A stretch of 43,093 bases of DNA from assembly GCA_000697475.1 (NCBI GenBank), contig JNEU01000633.1, forward strand, positions 1 to 43,093, given 5' to 3'. This document shows, piece after piece, positions 1 to 10,940 of the stretch. The position numbers and the translations under genes are program-made. How positions within the stretch are numbered: position 1 is the stretch's first letter; each line of letters starts with the position of its first letter. Source of the stretch: Lichtheimia corymbifera B2541. Lineage: Eukaryota; Mucoromycota; Mucoromycetes; Mucorales; Lichtheimiaceae. A model generated the notes under the pieces. It was not told where the DNA came from. It did no database searches and saw nothing but the letters and a program-made list of their open reading frames with translations.

Positions 1-140
1 AATTCGTCCCTGAATAACCACCACACACAATCATGTACTACCCATAGTTAAGCAATAAGTGATGACTTCATCCTGACTATTATGACACCATTATTATGAC
101 ACCATGCTACAAAATACAACGCTTTCGAATTAATCGTAAA
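1..140. other. Non-coding, window edge
   Basis: AT-rich sequence with no open frame of interest. It leads into the diverged direct repeat at 141-250. Confidence 0.5.
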
Positions 141-250
141 TGCATAAAAGACTCGAGTGTAAAAATGGTGCGGGCATGGTGGACATATACATGTGCCATG
201 ATGGATGCATTGCATGAAAGACTCAAGTGCAAAAATGGTGCGGGTATGAT
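141..250. repeat. Diverged direct repeat with GGTGCGGG core
   Basis: Two about 40-bp copies (141-180 and 211-250) start 70 bp apart. Both read TGCAT(A/G)AAAGACTC followed by (G/A)AGTG(T/C)AAAAATGGTGCGGG. The GGTGCGGGCG core recurs twice more near 358-390, so the whole 140-390 stretch looks like degenerate repeat debris. No coding potential is seen: the short open frames start and stop inside the repeats. Confidence 0.6.
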
Positions 251-410
251 GAATAATGCACGTGACATTATGCCAGCGAGGGCATAAAGGTGCTGTGTTT
301 ATATCATTTTATATTAATTGGCTGATCTGAGTATATGACTAGCATGCCTATTTTTTTTGGTGCGGGCGAGATGGGATTTTGGTGCGGGCGTAGTAATTCC
401 CTTTCTAATG

Positions 411-761
411 CATACATTGGCAGCTAACATGCACTTTTTCTCATTCCCAGCTTTTGCCCAGTCCACTTGATGGGAACGATGCACCCGGTCCAGACATTCA
501 TCTCCATCATTCAACTTTCTTGATCCGAGCTGGTTTGACCGAGTTACGCTCAAACAAAGAGGAGCATATCAGCCCATACATGCAGCATGCACTATCTACC
601 TCAATGATGTCTCTTTATTTGAGCGTAACTCAGCCAAATCAGCTCGGAACACGACAATTGAATCACGGAAATGCTCGACTGGAGCAGGCGCATCATTCCC
701 ATCAAGTGGATTTGAAACTAGCTGGGAATAGGAAAAAGTGCATGTTGGCTGCCAATTTATG
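411..761. repeat. Foldback (long inverted repeat) element
   Basis: Left arm 411-562 and right arm 610-761 are about 152-nt imperfect reverse complements around a loop of about 47 nt. Matching segments include TTGGCAGC(T/C)AACATGCAC at the outer ends, TCCACTTGATGGGAA in the middle and GAGTTACGCTCAAA at the inner ends. Opposite-strand frames therefore give the same degenerate peptide twice (NQLGSRKLN against NQLGTRQLN). This is the shape of a foldback or MITE-like non-autonomous element. I did not find a clear target-site duplication, and no transposase is nearby. Confidence 0.75.
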
Positions 762-2247
762 ACGGTTACTGAATCGTCCATTAAATATCATATATCCACC
801 CTTTCTGTTCACCCCAATCAAATGTGCTACACAAACATGCCCCTCTGCATCTTTGGCTGTATCAGGGTCAAGCTACTTGACAATGAACAAAGACCACCTA
901 TCATATCGCATCACGCTTAAAGCATATGTAAAACATAAAGGTGCCTTTATCTCTAAACTTTACAATGAAACGTGGGGTCTTTCATTTGACGACGAATGTA
1001 ATGTGACAAAAGGCACAAAAACATCTTGATATGATAACGTATGTAAATGATCCAATCTCGCTTTCCGACCTTCACATTTGTCTTACCCCCTTTCGACCCG
1101 GAAACCAACCAACTGATCCACACCTTGCCCATGTGAACTGAGATGATACCCCAAGTATTACTTTGAATCCAATCTTCATTCAGTGAAAAAACAGAATAAT
1201 AATATATTGTAGTGTGGATGTCTACAAACTGATACTACGGTAAACCGACAGCATTGCAAATTGGCTAAGGCACGGGTGAATCGCATCGAGGCAACAGGGA
1301 TAATTGTACCATTGTATCCTTGGTTGCTGGAGAATCATTGCTGCGTGTTTTGGCTTGAGTACTCCAATGTTATCCATTGCTGTAAAACACCTTCTTTCAC
1401 CAAAGATAAAAGTCCTTTCGCCCATCCAATCCAATACATTATCATCTTCAGCCGTATCCACGTGATCTGATCCATCGTTTCTGCTGACCACGCACCAAGT
1501 AACCAGGGCAACTTTACGGGATTTCTTTTTCATCACTGCACTTGATTGCACTCATCCATCAAATCCAACATATTAATTGAAAAGAGTCATATGATTGCTG
1601 CTGATCCACCATTTTGTTCGTCTTTTCCATCGCAGCTCAACCAGGTCTTGCGGCGTACTTGATAGCTGATATGGCATCATCCATAGGAATCCGTATGTAT
1701 CAGAGCAAGTTGCTACACGTAAATAAAGCTGCTCCTATACGATGCCATCTGCTGTTCTCGTAAAAAAGCGCTGTAATATAGGTTGCTGCAAGTAAAGAGA
1801 CAGTCGAGTAAAAGGCAACTGCTGCTACGTTTGGTTGTGGCAGAGGAGAGTGCGAGAGCGTGTGTTGCAGTAGAGTGACAAGGTTGTGAATGCTGTGGGA
1901 GACAATGCAGTAAAGACATCGCTAACAGCAACTGCTGCAATGAATGCTGTTGAGGATTGTACAAGAGAAGGTGTACTGTCAAGAAACGCGAGTGTTGTAG
2001 TGGGGTGCACACGCCATGGACTTGCCCATTCAGTCAAAGGCTTTCGAATCAAGACAACTGCAGGCTTGACATTGATGGGTTGAAGCAGGACAATCGTTTG
2101 CAGGTGGTGGTTGTATTTGATTGGGGCAACAGTTGAGAGTGGGAGCAACAGGGAAGAAGCCAGAAGAGGAAGAGCTGGAAAATTAAATAGGTCAGGCATA
2201 GTCAAGCATATCCATTGACACAGTAAATTGATCCATGATCTTGACAT
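762..2247. other. Gene-poor stretch, nothing firm
   Basis: About 1.5 kb with no convincing gene. Overlapping minus-strand frames at 1222-1551 and 1713-2247 have atypical composition and no recognisable domain. The 1713-2012 frame is made leucine/glutamine-rich by CAG/CTG-like triplets. I see no RNA gene or clear promoter here. Confidence 0.45.
1825..2199 (-). CDS. Doubtful small ORF with signal-like N-terminus
   Basis: The minus-strand ATG at 2199 opens a 124-codon frame. It begins MPDLFNFPALPLLASSLLL, which resembles a secretion signal, and the rest is Ser/Thr/Ala/Leu-rich. I do not recognise it. It lies in repeat-rich DNA, has no upstream TATA-like element that I can see, and overlaps another frame built from triplet-like sequence. 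It could be chance or a decayed gene. Confidence 0.15.
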   Translation of the reverse strand: MPDLFNFPALPLLASSLLLPLSTVAPIKYNHHLQTIVLLQPINVKPAVVLIRKPLTEWASPWRVHPTTTLAFLDSTPSLVQSSTAFIAAVAVSDVFTALSPTAFTTLSLYCNTRSRTLLCHNQT

Positions 2248-3190
2248 TGCTCACCTTGACCTCAAACTTGGTCAGAAGATGCATTCGTGCATGCTGATCA
2301 GTTTTGTATTAATAAAGAACCCACACTTCATTCGATGATTTTGAATGGGAGGATATAATGTGGGGTTTACTATGACGGACGAAAATTCCGCACCCGCCCG
2401 GATTCATTGAAATGTCATTTAGTATGCATTATCTTGGGATTGCCCACTTTAAACTTAAAACTTGGTAAGCAGGTTCGCTGAGTCATTCTGATCAACTCCA
2501 TTCATTTAAAAACCATATGCTTCATTATGATGATTCAATGAATCGTAGGGCCCAAATATAAGACGGAAGGAACGCAAGTAGGGTGCATAGTGCACACCCC
2601 CGCAATTGTCCATCTCCATCGTCAAACTTGTTCAGACGGGTGGGCTTCGACATGCTGAACAACTCCATTCAAATAAAAACCATACGCCTCATTGTGAGGA
2701 TTTGAATGGGGGCGTCCGATGATAAAGGGATGGGTATATATGTGGGGCGGACGGCCTATAACATCGAGATTGCCCATTTCGGACCTGAAAACTTCTCACA
2801 ATATGCTCTTGGATACGCTGATCAATTTCGTTCTTATAAAGACCTCATGCTTCATTTGCAAATTGGAAATGGGAGGGTATGACCGACGGAAATTCCGCAC
2901 CCGTCCAAATTCATGAAATGTCAAACATTATGCATTTCCTTGGGATTGCCCTTCTCGAACATGAAACTTGGTAAGAAGGTTCTCTAGGTCATACTGATCA
3001 ACTCCATTCATTTAAAACTGGCATGCTTCATTATGAATTGTACGGTCCAAATATAGGGTAGACGATGAACGGACGGGGTGGACGGCCCGTGATCCCCAGG
3101 ATGCCCAGCTCCATCGTGAAACTTGCATACAAGGTGGTATCAACCACGACGAGCAACTTTGTTCTCATAAAGACCTCACGCTTCACTACG
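2248..3190. repeat. Six-unit tandem array with three-unit super-period
   Basis: Diverged units begin at about 2248, 2441, 2607, 2771, 2947 and 3102 (155-193 bp each). Each opens with TGCCCA-like sequence, then AAACTTG, then a CTGATCAACT.CATTC core, then a TGCTTCAT-like segment. Unit 1 is most like unit 4 (both have ATTCCGCACCCG, then ATTCAT and TATGCATT). Unit 2 resembles unit 5 (TGATCAACTCCATTCATTT and CCAAATATA). Unit 3 resembles unit 6 (CTCCATCGT.AAACTTG). The array therefore looks like a three-unit block of about 500 bp that was duplicated once and then diverged. No open frame is conserved between units, so it is satellite-like rather than coding. Confidence 0.7.
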
Positions 3191-3714
3191 AGAATGTTGA
3201 GAAACAGGTACCTTTATGTTTAACTCGTAAGCATGATAGACGAGCTGCGTTCTCCTAATGGATTGTGTCAATGCATTTGACGACTGCTGCTGTAAACAGC
3301 TTGATCCGTTTTCATTGATATTAGCAAGCATGGCTAGCAACATGATGTGTCACTTGTGTTTGGATGGAAATGATATGAATGATTTTACTTTGAAAACCAA
3401 GCTAAATCGATTCTCTCCTCCACTTTGATCTCTTTGAATAACTCCAAAACACAGAGCGACTGCACCATATTATGACCTTCAATTAGTAATCTATTGGATG
3501 AGTGAGAATGCAATAGAGAGAGTAGGCAGTAATGAGATACAACAGTTGCATGATCCAGTATCAGGAACAATCACCATGGGGATCGCCCAATTTGAGGAAC
3601 GGCTTTCCTGATTGGTTTAATAATGAGCGGGATAGGTTGAAGGGTGCAAAAAAATATGCGCTTTAAAGCGAGTAAGCTCATCTAACGGTCATCCGCCCCC
3701 CTCCACACACCGCC
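3191..3714. other. 5' flank of the mannosyltransferase gene
   Basis: No gene is supported here. The last 100 bp before the ATG at 3715 are pyrimidine-rich (TCATCCGCCCCCCTCCACAC), as expected for a fungal promoter or 5' UTR. No clear TATA box is visible. Confidence 0.4.
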
Positions 3715-5135
3715 ATGCGTCCGTTCTCGCCATTGTCACGGAAGCCACTGTTGGCGATTGCATTTATAGCAGTCTTTGTATTCCTGTACAATGTAGCGAG
3801 TCATCCACGAGTAACTCAAACCATGCAACCGACAGCCTACTACAACAAATATGACGAACGAGTATGTCTTCCTCAGCGATCACTCAAATTGTATCCTCCT
3901 GCCAACAAAGCCAATGCCGCATTTGTTATTCTTGTACGCAATAGGTAATAAGGCAAAGGGAACAGAGTACTGGTTGGGGTGTGTTCGGGATATACTAAGT
4001 GTATATATGTATATGTCTATAGAGAGCAGCAAGATATTGCCGACACGATCATGAACCTCGAGGACAAGTTCAACAAGAACTTTCATTATCCCTACGTGTT
4101 CCTCAACAATGAACCATTTACTGAAGAATTCAAAGCGGCAATGAGAGTCGCATCTCCTTATGCTGACATGCAATTTGGATTGGTGCCTGTGGAACATTGG
4201 AGTTATCCGGATCATGTCAACCAAACCTATGCAGCTGAATGTCGAGAACGAATGGATCGGGAGAATGTCTTTTACGGCGGCATGGAGAGTTATCATCATA
4301 TGTGTCGGTATCAATCTGGGTTTTTCTTCAAGCATCCTCTCTTGGATAGGTAATGAAAAAGATCATGTGGTGTTGTTGTGGCGGATCCGATTGACGCATC
4401 CACACCATAGCTACGATTGGTACTGGCGCGTCGAACCTGGTGTCCGCTTTTTTTGTGACATCACCTATGATCCTTTCTTGTTCATGGAGAAGCATGGTAA
4501 AAAGTACGGCTTCGTGGTGACGCTGCTTGAGCTACGTGAAACCATTCCAACTTTATGGGAGACCGTCAAGGAATACGCTCAGTCACGACATATTGATTTG
4601 AATCGACCTGGAAGCCTATTCCCTTACTTTCGTGGGGCAGATGGTGACTACAACTTGTGCCATTTTTGGTCTAATTTCGAGATTGCATCACTTGATCTCT
4701 GGAGAAATCCCAGCTATCGAGACTTCTTTGACTACCTGGATCGGACAGGCAAATTCTTTTATGAGCGATGGGGGGATGCACCTGGTAAGAATTGAAACAC
4801 CCTATGCATGCACGGTGTTGGGATGAAAGAATGTCAAAGATCGGATGCTAAAGTAATGACCACTACTACTACTAGTACACTCTCTTGGTGCTGGCTTGTT
4901 TTTGGATACGGATGAGATTCACTACTTTGAAGACTTGGGATATCAACATGACCTTTATCGACATTGCCCATCAAAAGAAAGCGGATTAGCATGCCGATGC
5001 GAGTGCCCCGAGGGAACGGTTCCTGATAAGAGTATAGATCATGATAAGAACTGGGATACCTGCTTGCCACGTTGGAGAGAATGGGTCAAAACATCCAAAC
5101 AACACCGCAAAACATCTTGGAACGTTTGGTCGTAG
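3715..5135 (+). CDS. GT15 alpha-1,2-mannosyltransferase (KTR/KRE2 type)
   Basis: Exons 3715-3944, 4023-4349, 4411-4784 and 4876-5135 join in frame to give 396 residues. Residues about 10-30 (KPLLAIAFIAVFVFLYNVAS) form a type II signal anchor, so the enzyme should sit in the Golgi membrane. It would transfer mannose from GDP-mannose to protein-linked O- and N-glycans. GT15 landmarks appear in order: YPYVFLNNEPFTEEFK, EHWSYPDH, SYHHMCRYQSGFF, YWRVEPGVRFFCD, YNLCHFWSNFEIA (the Glu of this motif is the proposed catalytic residue in the yeast Kre2 family) and ERWGDAPVHS. The last motif is split by the third intron and is restored only by splicing. Length is normal for the catalytic form with a short stem. 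Fungi usually have several paralogues, so I give no exact symbol. Confidence 0.93.
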
Positions 5136-5312
5136 CCACATTATGCATGATCCCCAATCCCTTATCTTTTTCGCTTTCACTCTGTATAGTTTGCAATTCA
5201 TGACGCATTCATATAAAGAATACCACAACAATTTCAACAACATATTATAACGCACAGACAAAGTTGTACACATTACAGGGGAAAAAGTAGGCAGGGGCAA
5301 TAACAACAACAG

Positions 5313-5471
5313 ATGGACCAGCGTGGTAGTGGTGGTGGCGGTGATGAGAAGGCGCGTACGATTCTAGAAGTGACTAACGGATTTGTACAAGATCACTTTG
5401 TGCAAGACCCTTTCATGCATAATATTGGTAAACAAACCGAGGATCAACGCGTGGCTTTATTGTTGCTGTAA
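5313..5471 (+). CDS. Hypothetical 52-residue ORF
   Basis: An ATG after CAACAACAG opens a 52-codon frame (MDQRGSGGGGDEKARTILEV and onward) ending in a run of leucines. It contains an echo, FVQDHFVQDPF. I do not recognise it. It could be a small protein, the first exon of an unrecognised gene (a GGTAAAC donor lies inside it), or chance. No convincing downstream exon was found. Confidence 0.25.
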   Translation: MDQRGSGGGGDEKARTILEVTNGFVQDHFVQDPFMHNIGKQTEDQRVALLLL

Positions 5472-6568
5472 TTTACGGGATGCATAAAACGATTGCATTT
5501 AATGAATGTATGTTTTGTGTGTGTACGTGTACTGTGTGCAGCACACAGACATCAAATTTATCATATAGTTTACATTTTGACTACCCACATATACACTTTT
5601 GTTAAGGCTTAGCCGTAGAGTCGAGACGCGTGGAAGGTTTCGAGTTTTACGGGATGATGCATCTTGGTCATCTTGAACCTTGTTGTTTTTCCTCGGATGA
5701 TACAAATGGAGGAGGAGATGAAAAGCGGATATTGAACAATGAGGATCAATCGCATGTGGATATGTGCCAAGGAAGAAGTCAAGTCCGCCTTTTTTCTCAT
5801 CCGGATCAGCAACACGAACAACCACGCGATGTTGTGAACATGGGCGGAGAGTATAGCAGATGAATGCATGACCTGGTAGATGGCAACACAGGGCTACGAT
5901 AGTGACACACAAGAATTCCACTCCGCACATCAAGAAGCTTGTGGTGCCTGAAAAATCATATCATGCAAACACAAGATGAAAAAGGCGGGGGAGTAAAAAT
6001 GGGTGCATGTTGGGGGGAGTTGTGTGCGTGTGTTTGCGTTGTCGCTTTATCGCGTAAAGCTCAAGATGCAAATACCTGCAACAGCATTAGTACATGTTTA
6101 GATAAATTGTTATTAATGTTTGTATGTGCGAGGTGCGCTGCGTGTTTGTGCGGGCCATACAAGATGCAGCATGTACGCACTCGTGATATTAAGGATTTCG
6201 GAGCCTGTCAGTATACGCGCTCGTCAACCCCTATGACCATAGTTCGGGTTAAACAACGCCAGCTAAAAGAAAAGAACGATAGCCACTTATGGGACAGTAA
6301 GAAGATCAGGTGTACTGATGTAGAATGCAAAAAGGTAGCGACACAATGGGGCTTTGGGAACAACAGACATCATGATAATGCAGCGGACATTGTGATGGTC
6401 CCCCAACAACACTACCTTGGATGAAAATGTCATCATGAACCCTTCAAACCTTGTTCGACGACCTCACGACAATAAATACAGCTGCTTCTCGCACCTTCTC
6501 CACATCTTCATCCCACTTTTATTCTCTCTCAGACTTTTTCTTACAAAGCTCTTAACATTATTCACACG
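5472..6568. other. Intergenic and promoter of the ankyrin gene
   Basis: About 1.1 kb with several overlapping open frames on both strands (such as 5499-5933 minus and 5939-6424 plus). None has a recognisable domain or consistent codon use. The last 100 bp are strongly CT-rich (CTTTTATTCTCTCTCAGAC) and then CACACGATGG, typical of a well-expressed fungal 5' UTR. CAATAAATACAG near 6470 is the only TATA-like string. Confidence 0.45.
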
Positions 6569-9500
6569 ATGGCCTTCAAGAACAACAACACCAAGAACAC
6601 CAAGAACGCTGCTGCTGCCGCTGGTGGTCATGGCAAATGCTGCAACTCGGATACCAAGATGTGGAAGGCTATTCAAGCTGTCTTGAAATCCAACGACATG
6701 GAAGCTTGGGCTCAACTTGCTGGTGATGAGCATCGTGTTCCTCAATTGGCTCACGTTTTGTTGAAGAACCGCGTCGAGAATGATGTGCGCCGTATGTCAC
6801 CTTCGCAGCGTCATCAATTGCTTCAATTTAACAAGGACGTTCGTGGCGAATCGATGCGTCTTTTTGGTGTCTCGGTCAAGGACTTGAATGCAGTGCAGGT
6901 GGCATTGTTCCATGGCAACGAGGAGATTGCTTGTCAAGTGGTGCGCTTTGTTAGTGAGCATGCAACAGCCAACGAATTACGTTTGTTCCTCAACCACACA
7001 TGGGGTTATCGCAACACTTCTCTTCATCTTGCAGCCTTCTTTGGTATGCCTGCTTTGGTGCAATTATTGCTTGAACTCGGTGCCGATCCCATGGTGATTA
7101 ACCGCAAGAACATGGCTCCTGCTGATTGCTGTGCTGGTAATGATGCGTGTATGTCGTTGTTGTGCCCTGACTTGCCACAAGAGGAAGACGTTGCCAAGGA
7201 TGATAACGTGATGGCCGATTTGGTTCCCACTGCTGTCACCATGAATGCACCTGATGTTTCCAATGAAACCCCCGCCATGTCTGAGGATGACAGCGATAGC
7301 AGCGATGATGATGAATTGGCTGCTGATTCGGAAACCACTGTTATTACTGCTGCCAACACGTTTACCAAGGACATGGTTGCTACTTCCAAGGACTTCTTTA
7401 CTGAGATTGAATCATGGCAACCCGTTGAGTCAAGCAATGTTGCTACCGTTACCTGGCCTCCCTTGTATGATCATCGCAAGATTGCTTTGATTGCTGATAT
7501 GTCTCTTTCCGAAAAGGACCTCGCTGAAGTTGTTTCCTGGCATACCATGGAGAGTGCCCAATCTGCTATTTGGCCAATCATGGATGATGGTGATGGTTGC
7601 AAGACCGCATTGCTTCAAGAATTGACTCTTTCGGAGGATGATATCGCCGAAGTTGTATCATGGCATCAAGTTCACGACAACAATGCTGCTGCTATTGCAT
7701 GGCCTGTGATGGATGACGGTGATGGCTCCAAGACCGCATTGCTTCAAGAGATGGCTCTTTCCGATGACGATATTGCAGAGATCGTATCATGGCATCAAGT
7801 TCAAGATAACCATGCTGCCACCATTACTTGGCCCATCAAGGAAGATGATACCAATGGATACAAGACCGCTTTCTTTGCTGACACGGAGTTGCCTAGCAAC
7901 GAGTACATCAAGTCATTGCAAGATGATACCATTTTTGTTCCTGATCTTGCCAAGCTGTTTGCCTTGGCTGAGAACGATGCTGTCGACTTTGTTCCTGATC
8001 TTGCCAAGTTGTTTGCCTTGCCGAAGCAAGATACCATTTTCGTTCCTGATCTTGCCAAGCTATTTGCATTGCCTGACCAACAACAAGAGGTTGACTTTGT
8101 TCCTGATCTTGCCAAGCTGTTTGCCTTGCCTGATGTTGTGGTTGATGATGGCACTACGGCTACCATCACTGTCAAGCCCCACGTGTCTACATCTTTGGAG
8201 CCATCTGGTGATCTCGAAGCGGCGTTGAATCTCGACTTTTTGTTTGGGGCCGAAGACCCGTGCTTATCTGCAGCATCATGCAAACAATCAGGTATAGTAA
8301 TTCATCTCTGCATATGCATCTTTAACCTTGTTCACTCACACTTTTCTTATTACAGATGGTCCATTGCATGATACCTCGGTTCCCATCTCCATTTCTGCAC
8401 CAATGCCTTCGGTTGTTGTTACTGGTAAGTGATGGCTTTTGTATGCTTAAAGCTGTTCATTTGACTCATCCATGTAAAATAGACCATGCGAAGGTTCCTG
8501 AGACAATGAGCAATATGAGCAATGGTATGTTGATTCTCGACTGTCAAGAATCAGGTGATGCATCTCCCACGGTGATTCATTCTGGCAAGGCTGAGTACCA
8601 CATGGCGTCTTCGAGTGACCAAATGAGTAAGAGTTTCATGTTGTTTTTTCTTTATCACTATTATACGCTAACAATTTTCCGCGTTTAATAGGAACGCTAT
8701 CTGGTCATATCGCCTCTGACAATGACCCCGGTTTGCATGCACCAATCACTTGCAAAGACACGTCCCAAGACCAGCTTATCAAGCGTGCTATCCATCCTGG
8801 TGGAGCCACTCGCACTGCCATCATTGAGTATGATAACTCGCTTGGCGCGTTGTGTGGTGGGACAACATTTGCCAAAGGCTCAGCTATCAGCGATCTGGTG
8901 ACAATGGCTGATTCAAATGGTGATGATGGTGCCACCCAGTTCGCCGATCTTGATCAACACGTGAGCTGTGTACCATTTACCGATACCAAGGACACTCCAG
9001 AATTATTCGGCGATCAACATCATCATGAGCAATGTGATGTCGACGTTATTGGTGATACTGCATCCACGACCAACATCAAGATGATGCATCCAAGAGCACT
9101 TTTGAAACAAGATGACGACGTCAACATTCCCGAGGATCCTGATGCAATTGATCACGTTGCATTATTCAATGCAGTGAATGATTCTGGTATGTTGAATAGT
9201 GGTTGGACTCCTGATATGAATGACCCTTTTCTCTAACATCATATTGTGCAGATGGGTCGTATGACGCTTCCACTACCACTGTTAGCAAGGATTCAAGTGA
9301 TACTACTGATTGGCCAACCCATGATGGAGCATCCAAAAGCAAGCATCATCTTACGATGGACAAGGATTCCGATACGCCTTATCAGCATGCGACACCGCCA
9401 TTATCCATTGGTTGGAATGCAACAAGTCCACCCGATGATGATGGTGGATGCTCTTCAGCCATCATCCATGCTGCCTGTTTCAAGGTCACTCCGCAATATC

Positions 9501-10332
9501 AGGCCCACCACCAGCAGCCAACAACAAAATGGCAGGATAGCTCAACCCTGTATACCCATTCTTCTCCTACTGGCAAGCAATCCAGCTATACCACTTTTCA
9601 GGATGAGCATCCCAGTGTTGGTGATGACGATGATTGCAGCAAGAGCACCAATAGGCGGGATCACCAGGATACCTTGGTTGGATTCAAGTGTGACAACAAT
9701 CCTCATGCTGTGCTACATGGGCGTATCGTTTCTTCATGCGACACGTGGCCGTCAATCGATCATGGAGACAGCCGTTTCCTCAAGCATCCTAAAGATGGTT
9801 CGATACATCCAGCCTGGGTCGCTAAACCTGATCTAGCAAGCAGTATCAGAAACGATTGTTTGGCTCCAGACGATGGATCATGGTGTACCTTTAATGGAGC
9901 AAGTCCACCCGGGAACAAAGAACCATTACTTGATCCTCCAAGCGATGCTGGAAAGTCCGTGAAACCATTACTTGATCCAGGATCTGATATATCACTCAAG
10001 AATCGCTATGACAGTGGCGGCGGCGGTGGTCAAGGGTCACAGCATTGGATGCATGGTAAGTTACTTTTCTTTGTCATTTTTACGTTATCTAACAGTTTAC
10101 ATTCATAGACCCGTATCTCATGTTAACCGTCGCCATGATTCTATCTGAGCAATTGGTCCAAGTCGTCAATCAGCTTGGGGTGGTTGATTCTTCTGGTAAG
10201 CTTCCAAACGTCGATCCATATGTAATTCGATTACTGATCTCATGTATGCTTTATTGTATAGTCATTCGATACGAGATCAAAGATTCTTTTCCAATGAGTG
10301 CGGTGAGGGGACAAGCAGTTGCTGTCTCTTAA
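6569..10332 (+). CDS. Large ankyrin-repeat protein with two internal repeat families
   Basis: Exons 6569-8291, 8356-8424, 8483-8626, 8692-9186, 9252-10055, 10109-10195 and 10262-10332 join in frame (1130 residues). Every internal intron has the same phase. Residues about 105-195 carry two ankyrin-like repeats; the clearer one is TSLHLAAFFGMPALVQLLLE then GADPMVINRKNMAPADCC. Acidic spacers follow (MSEDDSDSSDDDE). Next come about four 41-43-residue repeats with the core LSEDDIAEVVSWH and then WPVMDDGDG (about 275-445). After these are four copies of FVPDLAKLFAL(P/A) 17-19 residues apart (456-521). The remainder is low-complexity Asp/His/Ser-rich sequence with a short echo, EPLLDPPSDAGKSVKPLLDP. 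Ankyrin repeats normally mediate protein binding; I cannot name a pathway. The last exons are less certain than exon 1 because they lack known domains. Confidence 0.8.
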
Positions 10333-10940
10333 ACAAGAAAGGTTCCATTGAAGTGTTGAAGCGGTGTATGTGCTATTAAGCACGTACACTACAACCCCAC
10401 CCAATTCCTTTCTTCTCGGTGACGTGTGCCACCCCCCGAACCCGCTCGTTCATTCGATCATTCCATCCCATTATCCAGAACGGCGTCCTTGCTATATATC
10501 AGCCACGTCCTTTAACCGACGACCCAGTCCTTACCTCGCCTGATTGACGACTTTGGACCAACAACATCCGGTGTCCACCTATTTGCTCAACGACCATCAT
10601 CATCATCTACGTATCACCATTGCTCCTTTTGTGTGTGATTTATATACGACTCTATTACGCTCTTCTATGTCTCTTGCCGTGGTCTTTTTTTACGACAACT
10701 ATATACCATCAAGATCACGCCTATGGTACCTTCTCTTATATTAGGCTTTGTGTTTATGAACTTTTATGCGACCAAGTCCTTGTTTGCTTGGCTCAACAAC
10801 AACAACTGGAACTGTAGAATAAGGTTTTGTTTCTTTATTCTTTCCTATTATGAAAATAAAGATTATGTGAATTATTTATTTGACAATGAAAAAGCTGCTT
10901 TGCGTTTTGAACTAGTGAATGAAAATAATGCAATCGGTAA
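10333..10940. other. Intergenic between convergent genes
   Basis: The stretch separates the stop codons of two convergent genes. Unusually for a 3'-3' region, 10380-10700 is pyrimidine-rich with a TATA-like GCTATATATC near 10492 and CT-rich runs resembling a plus-strand fungal promoter. Yet no real plus-strand gene follows: the plus frames at 10544-11289 run into the antisense of the minus gene. It may encode a non-coding transcript. Confidence 0.35.

Noticed and set aside
314..781. ORFs over the foldback element
   Set aside because: The same degenerate peptide appears from both arms on opposite strands, which is a result of the inverted repeat and not of coding.
1222..1551. Minus ORF with a Trp/Arg-rich segment, considered as a transposase relic
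   Set aside because: No catalytic motif or terminal repeats could be identified.
2248..3190. CRISPR array
   Set aside because: Units are 155-193 bp and diverged throughout; there are no short identical repeats with unique spacers, and the organism is a eukaryote.
5939..6424. 161-codon plus ORF
   Set aside because: Starts at TTG, is Cys/His-erratic in composition, has no domain, and lies where the ankyrin-gene promoter is expected.
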